Assembly: GCF_003986975.1 (NCBI RefSeq)
Contig: NZ_PIPO01000001.1
Coordinates: 496,001-560,000 of the forward strand
Source: Aliidiomarina soli
GTDB taxonomy: Bacteria > Pseudomonadota > Gammaproteobacteria > Enterobacterales > Alteromonadaceae
DNA: 64,000 nucleotides
Direction: 5' to 3'
The notes beneath the pieces are model-generated. The model was not told the origin of the DNA. It did no database searches and worked only from the letters and a program-made list of their open reading frames with translations. The stretch's first letter is position 1. Every line of letters starts with the position of its first letter. Of the stretch, positions 34,775 through 43,680 are shown in pieces. The position numbers and the translations under genes were made by a program.

Positions 34775-34983
34775 AGTGTCAGCTTATCCTTGTGAGCAGA
34801 AGCCTGAGTGTGACAAATCGCTGGCCATTTGGCAATTTGCAGGCTATCCCCATTTTCTGTGGATAACTTTGTTAGTTACCTGACCGCAAGATTGCAAGTT
34901 GCTGATAATTAAGCAGTAATACCACTGGTTGATATCTGTCCGCTACGCTCAGATTGTGAACGTAGTGATGCTAAAAACGGCCA

Positions 34984-35012
34984 TTGGTGGTTGCGTGGAA
35001 AAGGATTACACT
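34984..35012 (+). promoter_or_regulatory. Candidate sigma-70 promoter for yfbV
   Basis: TTGGTG (34984-34989) and TACACT (35007-35012) are separated by 17 bases and lie about 47 bases ahead of the yfbV start. Fit to consensus is moderate. The rest of the 34775-35059 gap shows no gene except a possible 13-codon leader. Confidence 0.4.
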
Positions 35013-35059
35013 AAGCCCATGAGGGCTAGCTCAGTGATTCGTAAAGAGGCAGGTAGGTG

Positions 35060-35482
35060 ATGAAGGTGTTTGCAAACGGCTGGCGGTATATGAAACTGTG
35101 GCCAAACCATGCGGTTGTTGGTGCGTTACCCGAAGCGCAAATTATTCCGTTAACCCGCTTGGTAAGCTGGATGTTGCCGGCTGCGGCGGTCACAAATTTT
35201 GGCGTGCAGTGGTTCTGGCTCGGTACTGACCATTTACCGATGATTATTATGGCGTCTATGTTTTTATTGCTGCTGCCGTTGCAAGGGTATTACTGGCTGG
35301 GAAAGCGGGCTTATAGTGAGCTGCCATTGAATCTTCGCGGCTGGTATTTTGAATTGCAAAGTAAGCTGCAGGTCGCCGGGCAGGATGTGCGTCTGCCGTC
35401 ACATCGCCCGGGGCCCTGTTATATCGATTTGGCGCTGATCCTGCGTAAAGCGCTTAGCGAGTTACCACCTGATCAGTACTGA
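35060..35482 (+). CDS. yfbV: YfbV-family (DUF412) membrane protein
   Basis: 140-residue membrane protein of the family that in E. coli insulates the Ter macrodomain. It has the family core KLWPNHAVVGALPEAQIIPLTRLVSWMLPAAAV, two membrane helices (about 40-58 and 65-85) and the tail LPLNLRGWYFELQSKLQ. A GTG at 35057 just before the ATG could also be used. A 13-codon ORF (35019-35060) ends with TGATG at this start and could be a leader or chance. It converges with xthA. Confidence 0.85.
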   Translation: MKVFANGWRYMKLWPNHAVVGALPEAQIIPLTRLVSWMLPAAAVTNFGVQWFWLGTDHLPMIIMASMFLLLLPLQGYYWLGKRAYSELPLNLRGWYFELQSKLQVAGQDVRLPSHRPGPCYIDLALILRKALSELPPDQY

Positions 35483-35486
35483 GTTG

Positions 35487-36305
35487 TTACGAGTCGCTTA
35501 GCTTAAAGGTTGACCAGATCGGCGCATGATCCGATGGCTTTTCGATACCGCGCAGTTCGTAATCGATACCCGTCTCGACACACTTGGGTGCCAAGGGGGC
35601 GGTGGCCAGGATCAGGTCAATCCGCAGTCCGCGGTTGTCGAGAAAGCCTTTTGAGCGGTAATCAAACCAGCTGAACTGGTCGGTTACATCTGGGTTTGCA
35701 TCACGGAAGGTGTCACTAAAACCCCAATCCATCAACCGTTGCATCCACTCTCGCTCTTCCGGTAAGAAACTGCACTTACCGGTACGCAACCAGCGTTTGG
35801 CATTGGCATCGCCGATTCCAATATCGCAATCTTTGGATGAAATATTCATATCGCCCATCAGCACGACAGGCTGTTGCGGGCTTAAGTCCTGCTCAAGATA
35901 ATTCATCAGGTCGGCGTAGAATTTCTCCTTGGCAGGGAATTTGACCGGGTGGTCACGGCTTTCGCCCTGCGGGAAATAGCCATTCATAACGCGCACCAGT
36001 TCACCGTTGGCAGCGGTCACCGTTGCCATGATCATACGCCGCTGCGCATCGTCATCATCGGTGGGGAAACCGTAGCTCACGTCCTGTATCGGCAATTTGC
36101 TCATTAAAGCGACGCCGTAGTGACCTTTCTGGCCGTGAAAAACGACCTGGTAACCCATGGCTTCAACGTCCTGCAACGGAAAAGCATCGTCATGTACTTT
36201 GGTTTCCTGCAGCCCGATGACATCTGGCTGATGTTTCTCGATAAGTGCCTGAAGCTGGTGAAGCCGGGCTCGCAGGCCGTTGATATTAAAACTAATGACT
36301 TTCAT
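35487..36305 (-). CDS. xthA: Exodeoxyribonuclease III
   Basis: AP endonuclease and 3'-5' exonuclease of base-excision repair; 272 residues against 268 in E. coli. Motifs: [24 protein letters not shown] (catalytic Glu), [34 protein letters not shown] and SDHAPIW (catalytic Asp-His). It is divergent from the DUF3392 gene and convergent with yfbV. Confidence 0.95.
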   Translation of the reverse strand: MKVISFNINGLRARLHQLQALIEKHQPDVIGLQETKVHDDAFPLQDVEAMGYQVVFHGQKGHYGVALMSKLPIQDVSYGFPTDDDDAQRRMIMATVTAANGELVRVMNGYFPQGESRDHPVKFPAKEKFYADLMNYLEQDLSPQQPVVLMGDMNISSKDCDIGIGDANAKRWLRTGKCSFLPEEREWMQRLMDWGFSDTFRDANPDVTDQFSWFDYRSKGFLDNRGLRIDLILATAPLAPKCVETGIDYELRGIEKPSDHAPIWSTFKLSDS

Positions 36306-36437
36306 GAAAACGAATCCAATTGTGTTAGCGAACGGGGTTCAGAAGAGCTCATGATAGCACTCTCAGACGCTATGCGTTAGCCCGCAAAGCGCGTTATACT
36401 GCCCCCTTTTGTGAACCGGAAACAGGGTAGTAGAAAC

Positions 36438-36764
36438 ATGTTTGAGAGCTGGATTGTTCAAGCCAGTCAGTGGGTTAGACCGCACCTTATGGCGGTTTCG
36501 CTGATGGTCGTTGCCACCTTATTGGTGTTGTATGGCAATAACATTAATGCTGCAGTGCGGCGACAGATTCATCATTATCATTTTGTCCTGCGGACGACGC
36601 TTTTCATTCTGTTATGTGCCTTCGGGTATGGCTTGTTAACCAGTTTACTGACCCCGTTTCTTGCTCGTCAGTTGGCACAGTTGCCCAATTACTATCTGGC
36701 GCCGGTGGTACTGATTGTTACTATTACGCTGGGTGTACTGGCTGAACGCAAAGGTCAGGCTTAA
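36438..36764 (+). CDS. DUF3392-family membrane protein
   Basis: 108 residues from the ATG at 36438 (MFESWIVQASQWVRPHL), which has AGGGTAG ahead. Three hydrophobic helices; the family core NNINAAVRRQIHHYHFVLRTTLFILLCAFGYGLL is clear. Members are found in marine gammaproteobacteria and have no known function. It lies 9 bases before the patatin gene. Confidence 0.8.
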   Translation: MFESWIVQASQWVRPHLMAVSLMVVATLLVLYGNNINAAVRRQIHHYHFVLRTTLFILLCAFGYGLLTSLLTPFLARQLAQLPNYYLAPVVLIVTITLGVLAERKGQA

Positions 36765-36773
36765 GGATTTGCA

Positions 36774-37844
36774 ATGACAAAGTGGTTAAACATTAAAGCC
36801 GGTGCGGAGGCGTACTTACATATTCAGGAGAAAGGGCTGCAGCAGGAAGATATCAATTTGTTGCTGGGTGCCTCAGGCGGACCGAAATGGTTTGTGTTGC
36901 AGGGGCTGGATAACTATCTGTTTGGAGAGTTTTTTGCCCAGCGCAAAACGCCATTGCAGTTACTCGGCACCTCGGCCGGGGCGTGGCGCTTTGCCAGTCT
37001 TGGTCGCGCGCATGCGGCGAAAGCCAGCGAACTGTTCTGCGAGCTTTATCGGGCACAAACCTACAGTGCCAAACCGACCGCCGCAGAAATAACCGACAAC
37101 GCCAAAGCCTTACTTGAGCATTACGTCAGCGATGCGGATATCAGTGAAATGCTGAACCAGCAGACTTTTCTCCACCATATGATTGTTGCCCGCTGCAATG
37201 GCTGGGCAGCGCTTGAGTCGCGTCGCCGTCAGGCGATAGGATTGGCCCGGGCGGCGGCGGGCAATTTACTCAGCCGACGAGCCCTCAAGTCTGCATTTGA
37301 ACGGGTTATTTTCCATCACCCTCAGGCGGGAACGGATCTGGGCGAGCACTGGGACGATCTGCCAACCAGTCGGGTTGCGTTAAGCACCGAGAATTTTCGC
37401 CAGACACTACTGGCAACGGGCTCTATCCCCATGGTGTTGCAAGGGGTACGGGATATTCCGGGCGCGCCCCCAGGGGTTTATCGAGACGGTGGCATTACCG
37501 ACTACCATTTCGATGTCGATCTGTCACGACAGTCGGGCCTGGTGCTCTATCCGCATTTCCACTCACAGGTGATCCCAGGCTGGTTTGATAAAAAGCTGAG
37601 TTGGCGCCGGACCTCGGGTAAGCAATGGCCGAATGTGATTTTTATGCATCCCAGTCAGGCCTTCCTCGACGCTTTGCCCTACGGCAAAATCCCGGACCGC
37701 AATGACTTCGTTAAACTGGATGCCGAGACGCGGCAGAAATACTGGAAAAAAGCGGTCGAGGTAGGTTACCGCATGGCGGATCAATTTGCTGAATGGCAGC
37801 AAAAAGGGACCCTGGGCGAGCATGTGGAGCTCTGGCAGCGCTGA
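36774..37844 (+). CDS. Patatin-like phospholipase
   Basis: 356-residue predicted lipid acyl hydrolase. The oxyanion-like GASGGPKW (about residue 32), nucleophile elbow LGTSAGAW (GxSxG, about residue 64) and catalytic YRDGGITDYH (DGG) fit the Ser-Asp dyad of patatins. No signal peptide is visible. Its stop overlaps the start of the hybrid kinase gene (TGATG), so the two are translationally coupled; a link between lipid hydrolysis and signalling is inferred only. Confidence 0.85.
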   Translation: MTKWLNIKAGAEAYLHIQEKGLQQEDINLLLGASGGPKWFVLQGLDNYLFGEFFAQRKTPLQLLGTSAGAWRFASLGRAHAAKASELFCELYRAQTYSAKPTAAEITDNAKALLEHYVSDADISEMLNQQTFLHHMIVARCNGWAALESRRRQAIGLARAAAGNLLSRRALKSAFERVIFHHPQAGTDLGEHWDDLPTSRVALSTENFRQTLLATGSIPMVLQGVRDIPGAPPGVYRDGGITDYHFDVDLSRQSGLVLYPHFHSQVIPGWFDKKLSWRRTSGKQWPNVIFMHPSQAFLDALPYGKIPDRNDFVKLDAETRQKYWKKAVEVGYRMADQFAEWQQKGTLGEHVELWQR

Positions 37845-39736
37845 TGATTATTGCCCGTGAGCTGGCTGAACTGTTTTCGGCGAATGACGACATTACCCTG
37901 TTCGTTTGGGACCATTCCCCGGGTTGGCCTGTGCTGCATTGCACTGACAATGTCCGAGAACTGATCGGCTACAGTAAAGAGGATTTTTACAGCCGCCGGG
38001 TGGCGTTCATTGATATCGTCCACCCGGACGATGTCGAGCGGGTCAGTGAGGAAGTACTGGCCGGACTGCAGGATCAGACGTCGAGTTCGTTTTCCCACGA
38101 GGACTATCGGCTGCTGCGTGCCGACGGACGCGAAGTATGGGTGGCTGATACCACCATGGTTGAGCGGGACGAGCAGGGGGTCGTGCGTTACATGATCGGC
38201 TATCTGCTGGATATAACCACGCGTAAAAACCTGGAACTGGCACTACTGGCGGAACGTAGCCAGCTACAGATGGTTCTTGACGGGACCCGGCTCGGCAGCT
38301 GGGACTGGGCACCGCAACACAACACGCTGCAGGTTAATCAACGCTGGCTGACCATGTACGGGCTCGATGACAATCCACCGCAGGTGTCTGTGGCCCTATG
38401 GGAAAGCCTGATCCACCCTGAAGATCGGGAGGGCTGGCATCGGGCATTGCAAATGCATTTGTCCGCTAATACGCCATTTTATGAACATGTTTATCGTATT
38501 CGTCACACCCGCGGCCACTACCTGCATGTACTTGACCGCGGTAAAGTTGTGGAGTGGAATAGCGCTGAACCGGTGCGCGTTGCCGGAACCCACACTGATA
38601 TCTCTAAGCAACGGCAGGCGGAACTGGACGCACGCGAAGCAGCTCGGTCGCGCACCTTGTTTCTGGCCAATATGTCGCATGAAATCCGTACCCCATTGCA
38701 CGGTATTCTCGGCCTGGCATCTGTCTTGGCGAGCACTGAACTGGATGACTACCAGCGGCAATTGCTGGAGACCATTCAGGAGAGTGGCGATTATCTTCTC
38801 AACACGCTGAACGATGCGATTGATATCAGCCGCGCCGATCAGGGCAAGCTGGAGATTAAACCAAGCGTACAAAGTTGCGATAGTTTGCTTACCCATTTGC
38901 AGTCATTGTTCGGTGAACAGGCGCGTCGGCGTAGCATTGACTATCAGGTTGAACGGGGGGACGGGGTACCCGAATGGGTATTGCTGGATAAGTCACGCTT
39001 TTTACAGATCGCGGTGAATTTGGTGAATAACGCATTCAAATTCACCAAAATCGGCTTTATTCGGGTGACCTTAAGCTGGCACAACGATGTCCTGACCTTG
39101 CAGGTAGCCGACTCAGGGATGGGCATTGAAGACACTGAAAAAGTCTGGAATGTATTTGAGCAGGAAAGCGAGGAGTCCATGCACCCTAAGCCAGGTGGCG
39201 GGCTTGGCCTGGGTATAGTGCGTAGCCTGGTGCAGTTAATGGGAGGGCTAGCAGAGGTGCAAAGCGAACCCGGCTTCGGCAGTACCTTTACCATCACCTT
39301 ACCGGTTGCGGCAACTGAGCCTGCTATGGCGGCCAGTAAAGGTCTGACACGATTGCCTGTGTATCGGATTCTGGTGATTGACGACAATGACGTCAACCAG
39401 CTGATTCTTGGTGAAATGCTGAGCAGCCTGGAGCAGGTGTACGTGGCCACATCCTCAGCGGAAATGGGGCTACAGGTGTTGCAAAGCCAGGAATTTGATG
39501 TCGTCTTTATGGATATCCATATGCCTGATCTGGATGGTGTTGAAGCAACAATCCGCATCCGCCAGCAAGCGTTAAAGCAACCTTACATTGTCGGTCTGAC
39601 CGCAAATGCAATGCCGACCATGCGCCAACGTGCGATGGCGGCGGGTATGAATGCCTACCTGACCAAACCCTTTCGTCTGACCGAAATTCGTCAAGCTTTG
39701 ACCCATGTTCATGAGTTAACCTATCGAAAATCTTAG
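37844..39736 (+). CDS. PAS-domain hybrid histidine kinase
   Basis: 630-residue signalling protein. It has two PAS domains (about 15-135 and 140-265, the first with DNVRELIGYSKEDFY, the second with GSWDWAPQHNTLQVNQRWL). HisKA follows with phospho-acceptor His279 in ANMSHEIRTPLHG, then HATPase (NLVNNAFKFT, DSGMGIED, GGGLGLGI). The C-terminal receiver has phospho-acceptor Asp557 in VFMDIHMPD. No membrane segment is seen, so it is probably cytosolic. The ATG at 37844 overlaps the patatin stop; a longer frame from 37793 is unlikely. No paired regulator gene is nearby. Confidence 0.9.
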   Translation: MIIARELAELFSANDDITLFVWDHSPGWPVLHCTDNVRELIGYSKEDFYSRRVAFIDIVHPDDVERVSEEVLAGLQDQTSSSFSHEDYRLLRADGREVWVADTTMVERDEQGVVRYMIGYLLDITTRKNLELALLAERSQLQMVLDGTRLGSWDWAPQHNTLQVNQRWLTMYGLDDNPPQVSVALWESLIHPEDREGWHRALQMHLSANTPFYEHVYRIRHTRGHYLHVLDRGKVVEWNSAEPVRVAGTHTDISKQRQAELDAREAARSRTLFLANMSHEIRTPLHGILGLASVLASTELDDYQRQLLETIQESGDYLLNTLNDAIDISRADQGKLEIKPSVQSCDSLLTHLQSLFGEQARRRSIDYQVERGDGVPEWVLLDKSRFLQIAVNLVNNAFKFTKIGFIRVTLSWHNDVLTLQVADSGMGIEDTEKVWNVFEQESEESMHPKPGGGLGLGIVRSLVQLMGGLAEVQSEPGFGSTFTITLPVAATEPAMAASKGLTRLPVYRILVIDDNDVNQLILGEMLSSLEQVYVATSSAEMGLQVLQSQEFDVVFMDIHMPDLDGVEATIRIRQQALKQPYIVGLTANAMPTMRQRAMAAGMNAYLTKPFRLTEIRQALTHVHELTYRKS

Positions 39737-39804
39737 CTATTAAGTTGGCGTTCCCTAAGGTCTTGTTCTACGGTTGTTTATGACAACAATACAGGAGTCA
39801 ATTT

Positions 39805-40014
39805 ATGGATAAGTTTATTTCACTCGCCATTCTCATTGCTGGTTTAATTTTATTGTACTTCGGTTACCAGGAGTCACAGTCTATTGCATCTGAGGTAAGC
39901 GAAACATTCCAGGGGCAACCGACCGATAACTCCATCTGGTTTCTGATTTCCGGCGCTGTGCTGGCAATTATCGGCATTGGTGGCGTCATTCGCGGCTTTG
40001 TACGCGGCAAATAA
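39805..40014 (+). CDS. DUF3185-family small membrane protein
   Basis: 69 residues with two hydrophobic helices (about 4-22 and 44-62) joined by a polar loop (QESQSIASEVSETFQGQPTDN). I recognise the DUF3185 pattern. A CAGGAGTC ribosome site precedes the ATG. A terminator lies downstream. The role is unknown. Confidence 0.8.
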   Translation: MDKFISLAILIAGLILLYFGYQESQSIASEVSETFQGQPTDNSIWFLISGAVLAIIGIGGVIRGFVRGK

Positions 40015-40070
40015 TCACCCAACGCCAAGGTTAACGGCTTAACGTAGCTATTGACCGTCACTAGCAAACG

Positions 40071-40104
40071 AAAAACACCGGCTGCGTTAGCACCGGTGTT
40101 TTTT
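40071..40104 (+). terminator. Intrinsic terminator after the DUF3185 gene
   Basis: AAAAACACCGG and CCGGTGTTTTTT form a stem of 8 or more pairs around a 10-base loop, with A and T runs that could serve both strands. Confidence 0.85.
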
Positions 40105-40168
40105 GTACTTGGGGTAACGTAGTGAGGTGGGTATGATGGGTGCCCAATTTAGTTAGACAGGTGGTTAT

Positions 40169-41017
40169 GTGACATCCTTCAGCAGTACCGATAATTACAT
40201 TGTTTCTGATGAACTGGCGCTGGCTGTAAACGCGGCCGTAACGCTGGAAAAACCATTATTATTAAAAGGTGAGCCTGGTACCGGTAAGACCCGGCTTGCA
40301 GAAGAACTGGCAGCAGCGCTGGATACCCCGCTGCTGCAGTGGCAGATTAAGTCGACTACGAAAGCTCAGCAAGGCCTCTATGAATATGATGCGGTGTCGC
40401 GTTTGCGTGACAGCCAGCTGGGCAGCGACAAAGTGCATGACATCGCCAATTACATTCGCCCGGGTAAACTATGGCAGGCGTTTACCGCCGCGCAGCGGCC
40501 GGTGCTTCTGATCGATGAAATCGATAAAGCGGATATTGAATTCCCCAATGACTTGCTGCACGAGCTCGACCAGATGTCGTTTCATGTGTATGAAACCGGT
40601 GAGCAGGTCAGTGCCGAGCAACGGCCCATTGTTATTATCACCTCAAATAACGAAAAAGAACTGCCGGATGCATTTTTGCGCCGCTGTTTCTTCCACTATA
40701 TTCGTTTCCCTGATGAAGCGACATTGCGTTCAATCGTGGGAGTTCATTTCCCTGATATTCAGAAAAACTTATTGAGTACAGCGCTGGATATTTTCTTCGA
40801 TGTACGACAAATGCCAAACCTGAAGAAAAAGCCGTCGACCTCTGAGTTATTGGACTGGCTTAAGCTGTTGCTGGCTGAGCAAATCGATGCGCCAGCCTTA
40901 CAGGCAGAACAGAAACAAGGCGGACTGATGCCGATGTTTGGCGCCTTGTTGAAAAACGAGCAGGACATTGAACTGGTTGAAAAGCTGGCGTTCATGAGCC
41001 GCCGTCAGGGGCGCTAA
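40169..41017 (+). CDS. MoxR-type AAA+ ATPase
   Basis: 282 residues. Walker A KGEPGTGKTRLAEELA (about residue 34), Walker B VLLIDEIDKADIEFPNDLL and the sensor/arginine region ITSNNEKELPDAFLRRCFF. MoxR proteins act as chaperones or maturation factors with VWA partners. A GTG start is used. The stop overlaps the ATG of the VWA gene (TAATG). No gene for the classical MoxR targets (methanol dehydrogenase) is near. Confidence 0.9.
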   Translation: MTSFSSTDNYIVSDELALAVNAAVTLEKPLLLKGEPGTGKTRLAEELAAALDTPLLQWQIKSTTKAQQGLYEYDAVSRLRDSQLGSDKVHDIANYIRPGKLWQAFTAAQRPVLLIDEIDKADIEFPNDLLHELDQMSFHVYETGEQVSAEQRPIVIITSNNEKELPDAFLRRCFFHYIRFPDEATLRSIVGVHFPDIQKNLLSTALDIFFDVRQMPNLKKKPSTSELLDWLKLLLAEQIDAPALQAEQKQGGLMPMFGALLKNEQDIELVEKLAFMSRRQGR

Positions 41018-42186
41018 TGCTGGTTGGATTCTTTTTATGTCTGCGTAAACACGGTCTGCCGGCCAGCTTAACTGAGCTGCTCGACCTGTTGAATGCGCTG
41101 GACCAGCAACTGGTGTTTGCCGATATTGAAGCCTTTTATACCCTGTCACGACTGGTGATGGTGAAGGACGAGCGGCATTATGATCGCTTTGATCGCGCTT
41201 TTGCTGAGTATTTTGAGGGTGTACATGAAGTCGATCTGGCCAGTGCCATACCCGACGAGTGGTTGCAACGCACTATGCAGCGCCAGCTTAGTGAGGCAGA
41301 CAAAGCCGCGCTTGAAGGCGAGGGCGATTTGCAGTCGTTACTGGATAAGTTTCGTGAACGACTGGACGAGCAACAGAAGCGCCATGCCGGAGGAAACAAA
41401 TGGATTGGAACTGGTGGTAGTTCGCCATTTGGCGCCTATGGGTATCATCCGGAAGGGATCCGTATTGGTCAGGAAGGTTCCAATGCCCGGCGTGCGGTAA
41501 AAGTATGGGACAAGCGGGAGTTTCGTGATCTCGATGACGAAGCGGCGTTGAACAACCGCACCATGAAGCTGGCTCTGCGCAAGTTACGGCGCTTCGCGCG
41601 CAGCGGTGCTGCCAACGAGCTTGATTTAGAGAACACGGTTCGCGCAACCTCGCGCCAGGGTGGTCTGTTAGATCTGCAATGGCAGGCTGAACGTCATAAT
41701 GCAGTGAAAGTGTTGCTGTTTTTTGATGTTGGCGGCTCGATGGATGACTATATTTATGAATGCGAACAGTTATTTAGCGCTGCTCGCAGTGAGTTTAAAC
41801 ATCTTGAGTTCTTTTATTTTCATAACTGCATTTATGAAGGGGTATGGAAAGACAACAAACGTCGCTTTAATCAGCAAATACCATTGAACGACGTTTTGCA
41901 TACCTACGGCAGTGATTATAAGGTGTTGATTATTGGCGACGCGACCATGGGGCCGTATGAAATTGCATACCCGGGTGGTAGCGTTGAGCACTGGAACGAA
42001 GAGTCGGGTGAAGTCTGGTTACGTCGTTTGCTGGATGTCTACCCGAAAGCTGTCTGGTTAAACCCTCAGGACGCTGCACGATGGCCGTATTACCAGTCCA
42101 TTGAGTTGATCCAGCACATTATGGAGGGTCGCATGTACGGGTTAACCTTGGACGGCATTTCCGCAGCAATTGACGAACTACAATAG
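41017..42186 (+). CDS. VWA domain (CoxE-like) protein
   Basis: 389-residue partner of the MoxR ATPase. An N-terminal helical region (LPASLTELLDLLNALDQQL) is followed by a VWA domain starting with FFDVGGSMDDY at Asp237. The MIDAS motif is normally DxSxS; here it reads D-V-G-G-S, so one metal ligand may be altered. YGSDYKVLIIGDATMGPYE continues the domain. The ATG overlaps the moxR stop, so they are coupled. The target is unknown. Confidence 0.85.
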   Translation: MLVGFFLCLRKHGLPASLTELLDLLNALDQQLVFADIEAFYTLSRLVMVKDERHYDRFDRAFAEYFEGVHEVDLASAIPDEWLQRTMQRQLSEADKAALEGEGDLQSLLDKFRERLDEQQKRHAGGNKWIGTGGSSPFGAYGYHPEGIRIGQEGSNARRAVKVWDKREFRDLDDEAALNNRTMKLALRKLRRFARSGAANELDLENTVRATSRQGGLLDLQWQAERHNAVKVLLFFDVGGSMDDYIYECEQLFSAARSEFKHLEFFYFHNCIYEGVWKDNKRRFNQQIPLNDVLHTYGSDYKVLIIGDATMGPYEIAYPGGSVEHWNEESGEVWLRRLLDVYPKAVWLNPQDAARWPYYQSIELIQHIMEGRMYGLTLDGISAAIDELQ

Positions 42187-42196
42187 GACTATCGGC

Positions 42197-43570
42197 ATGG
42201 CAGATCAGCATGACTTACGTATTACGTTTTTAGGCGGCACAGAAACCGTTACCGGTTCGCGTTTTTTACTGGAAACAAAAACTACCAGGGTGCTGGTCGA
42301 TTGTGGTCTGTTTCAGGGCTATAAATGGTTGCGCCGACGCAACCGGCAACCCTTACCTTTAGGGATCAACCATGTAGATGGGGTGGTCCTGACCCATGCC
42401 CACCTTGATCATTCTGGTTATCTCCCGGTGTTGTATAAGCATGGTTACCGGGGGCAGGTATGGACCCATTCCGCCACGGCAGCGCTTTGTTCAGTGCTCT
42501 GGCCAGACAGCGGACGGATTCAGGAAGAAGACGCTAAGTATCTGAAAAAACATAAGCTAAGCCGTCACGAAGACCCAGAACCGTTGTATGACGAAGACAC
42601 CGCGAAGAAGGCGCTGAAGTTATTGCAGCCGGTTGATTTCAAACAGCGCTTTAGCATTGGCGACATCGAGTTTGAATTGCAGTCGGCCGGGCATATTCTG
42701 GGAGCAGCCAGCGTCATTGCATCGCATGGCGGTAAGCGGGTTGGCTTCTCCGGCGATGTCGGACGACCCAATGATATTATGATGTACCCACCGGAACCAC
42801 TGCCAGAGGTTGATTGCCTGTTGTTGGAGTCGACCTACGGTGACCGTAAACACGCAGAGTATGACCCCTTTGCTGAGCTGGCTGACGTGGTTAACGAAAC
42901 GGCCAAAGCGGGTGGGGTGCTGATGATTCCAAGCTTCGCCGTCGGTCGTGCTCAATTGCTGCAGCACATGCTGGTCACCTTGATGGATGAAAATAAGATC
43001 CCGCGTTTGCCTATTTTCCTCGACAGCCCAATGGCAATACGGGTATCGGATATGTATGGTGACTACCATGAACATCTTCGTTTAACGGGTGCTCAATGCA
43101 GCCATGCCGAAGATGTGGTGACCTATACGCACAGCGTTGATGAGTCCAAGGCGATTGGCAAGCAGACAGGCCCGCATATTATTATTGCGGGTAGTGGCAT
43201 GGCCACCGGCGGACGTATTTTGCACCACTTTAAACATTGGCTGGCTGATCATCGCAGCACCGTATTGTTTGCCGGGTATCAGGCAGGAGGTACGCGAGGT
43301 GCTAAAATGATCAACGGCACTGAGCGAATTAAATTGCATGGCGAGTGGATAGAAGTTCGGGCATCCATTCGTAATCTTGAGGGACTCTCCGGCCATGCCG
43401 ATTACCAGGAGATCGGGCAATGGCTGCAGCAATCCAAGCTTCGTCCCGGAACCAATATTCAATTGGTTCATGGTGAACCTGATGCGCTGGAAGCCATGCG
43501 CGATTATTTGTCCCAAACCACCAGTTTTGATGTCGACATTCCGGATCACATGAGTATTTTGAGGATTTAA
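42197..43570 (+). CDS. Beta-CASP metallo-beta-lactamase fold hydrolase (RNA-type)
   Basis: 457 residues. MBL motifs: FLGGTETVTGSRFLLE, LTHAHLDHSGYLP (HxHxDH), SAGHILGAASVI (H), FSGDVGR (D), and ESTYGDRKH. A beta-CASP region follows (VLMIPSFAVGRAQLL, IFLDSPMA, IIIAGSGMATGGRILHHF) with the terminal HADYQEI and LVHGE. It resembles the CPSF73/YSH1-like bacterial enzymes that cut RNA. I chose the ATG at 42197 (MADQHDLRI), just after the VWA stop. Three genes in a row (MoxR, VWA, beta-CASP) make a likely operon. Confidence 0.9.
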   Translation: MADQHDLRITFLGGTETVTGSRFLLETKTTRVLVDCGLFQGYKWLRRRNRQPLPLGINHVDGVVLTHAHLDHSGYLPVLYKHGYRGQVWTHSATAALCSVLWPDSGRIQEEDAKYLKKHKLSRHEDPEPLYDEDTAKKALKLLQPVDFKQRFSIGDIEFELQSAGHILGAASVIASHGGKRVGFSGDVGRPNDIMMYPPEPLPEVDCLLLESTYGDRKHAEYDPFAELADVVNETAKAGGVLMIPSFAVGRAQLLQHMLVTLMDENKIPRLPIFLDSPMAIRVSDMYGDYHEHLRLTGAQCSHAEDVVTYTHSVDESKAIGKQTGPHIIIAGSGMATGGRILHHFKHWLADHRSTVLFAGYQAGGTRGAKMINGTERIKLHGEWIEVRASIRNLEGLSGHADYQEIGQWLQQSKLRPGTNIQLVHGEPDALEAMRDYLSQTTSFDVDIPDHMSILRI

Positions 43571-43575
43571 TTAGT

Positions 43576-43680
43576 ATGGGCGTATTTATGTTAGTTGCTT
43601 TTCCAGTGGTGTTTATTGCCCTGCTTGCATGGTTTCTGATTGCGACAGTTATTAAGGGCGAAAAAGAGCGCAACAAATAA
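43576..43680 (+). CDS. 34-residue single-helix membrane protein
   Basis: MGVFMLVAFPVVFIALLAWF then LIATVIKGEKERNK: one hydrophobic helix and a basic tail. Its stop overlaps the ATG of the next gene (TAATG), and it lies five bases after the beta-CASP gene stop. Coupling to both sides and the clean membrane-helix pattern support a real small gene. The function is unknown. Confidence 0.6.
   Translation: MGVFMLVAFPVVFIALLAWFLIATVIKGEKERNK

Noticed and set aside
34858-34866. TGTGGATAA, a perfect single DnaA-box match upstream of yfbV
   Set aside because: A lone 9-mer occurs by chance; no cluster of boxes, AT-rich unwinding element, dnaA or dnaN gene is near, so not an origin.
35019-35060. 13-codon ORF ending TGATG at the yfbV start
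   Set aside because: Could be a leader peptide, but no attenuator hairpins or codon bias support it.
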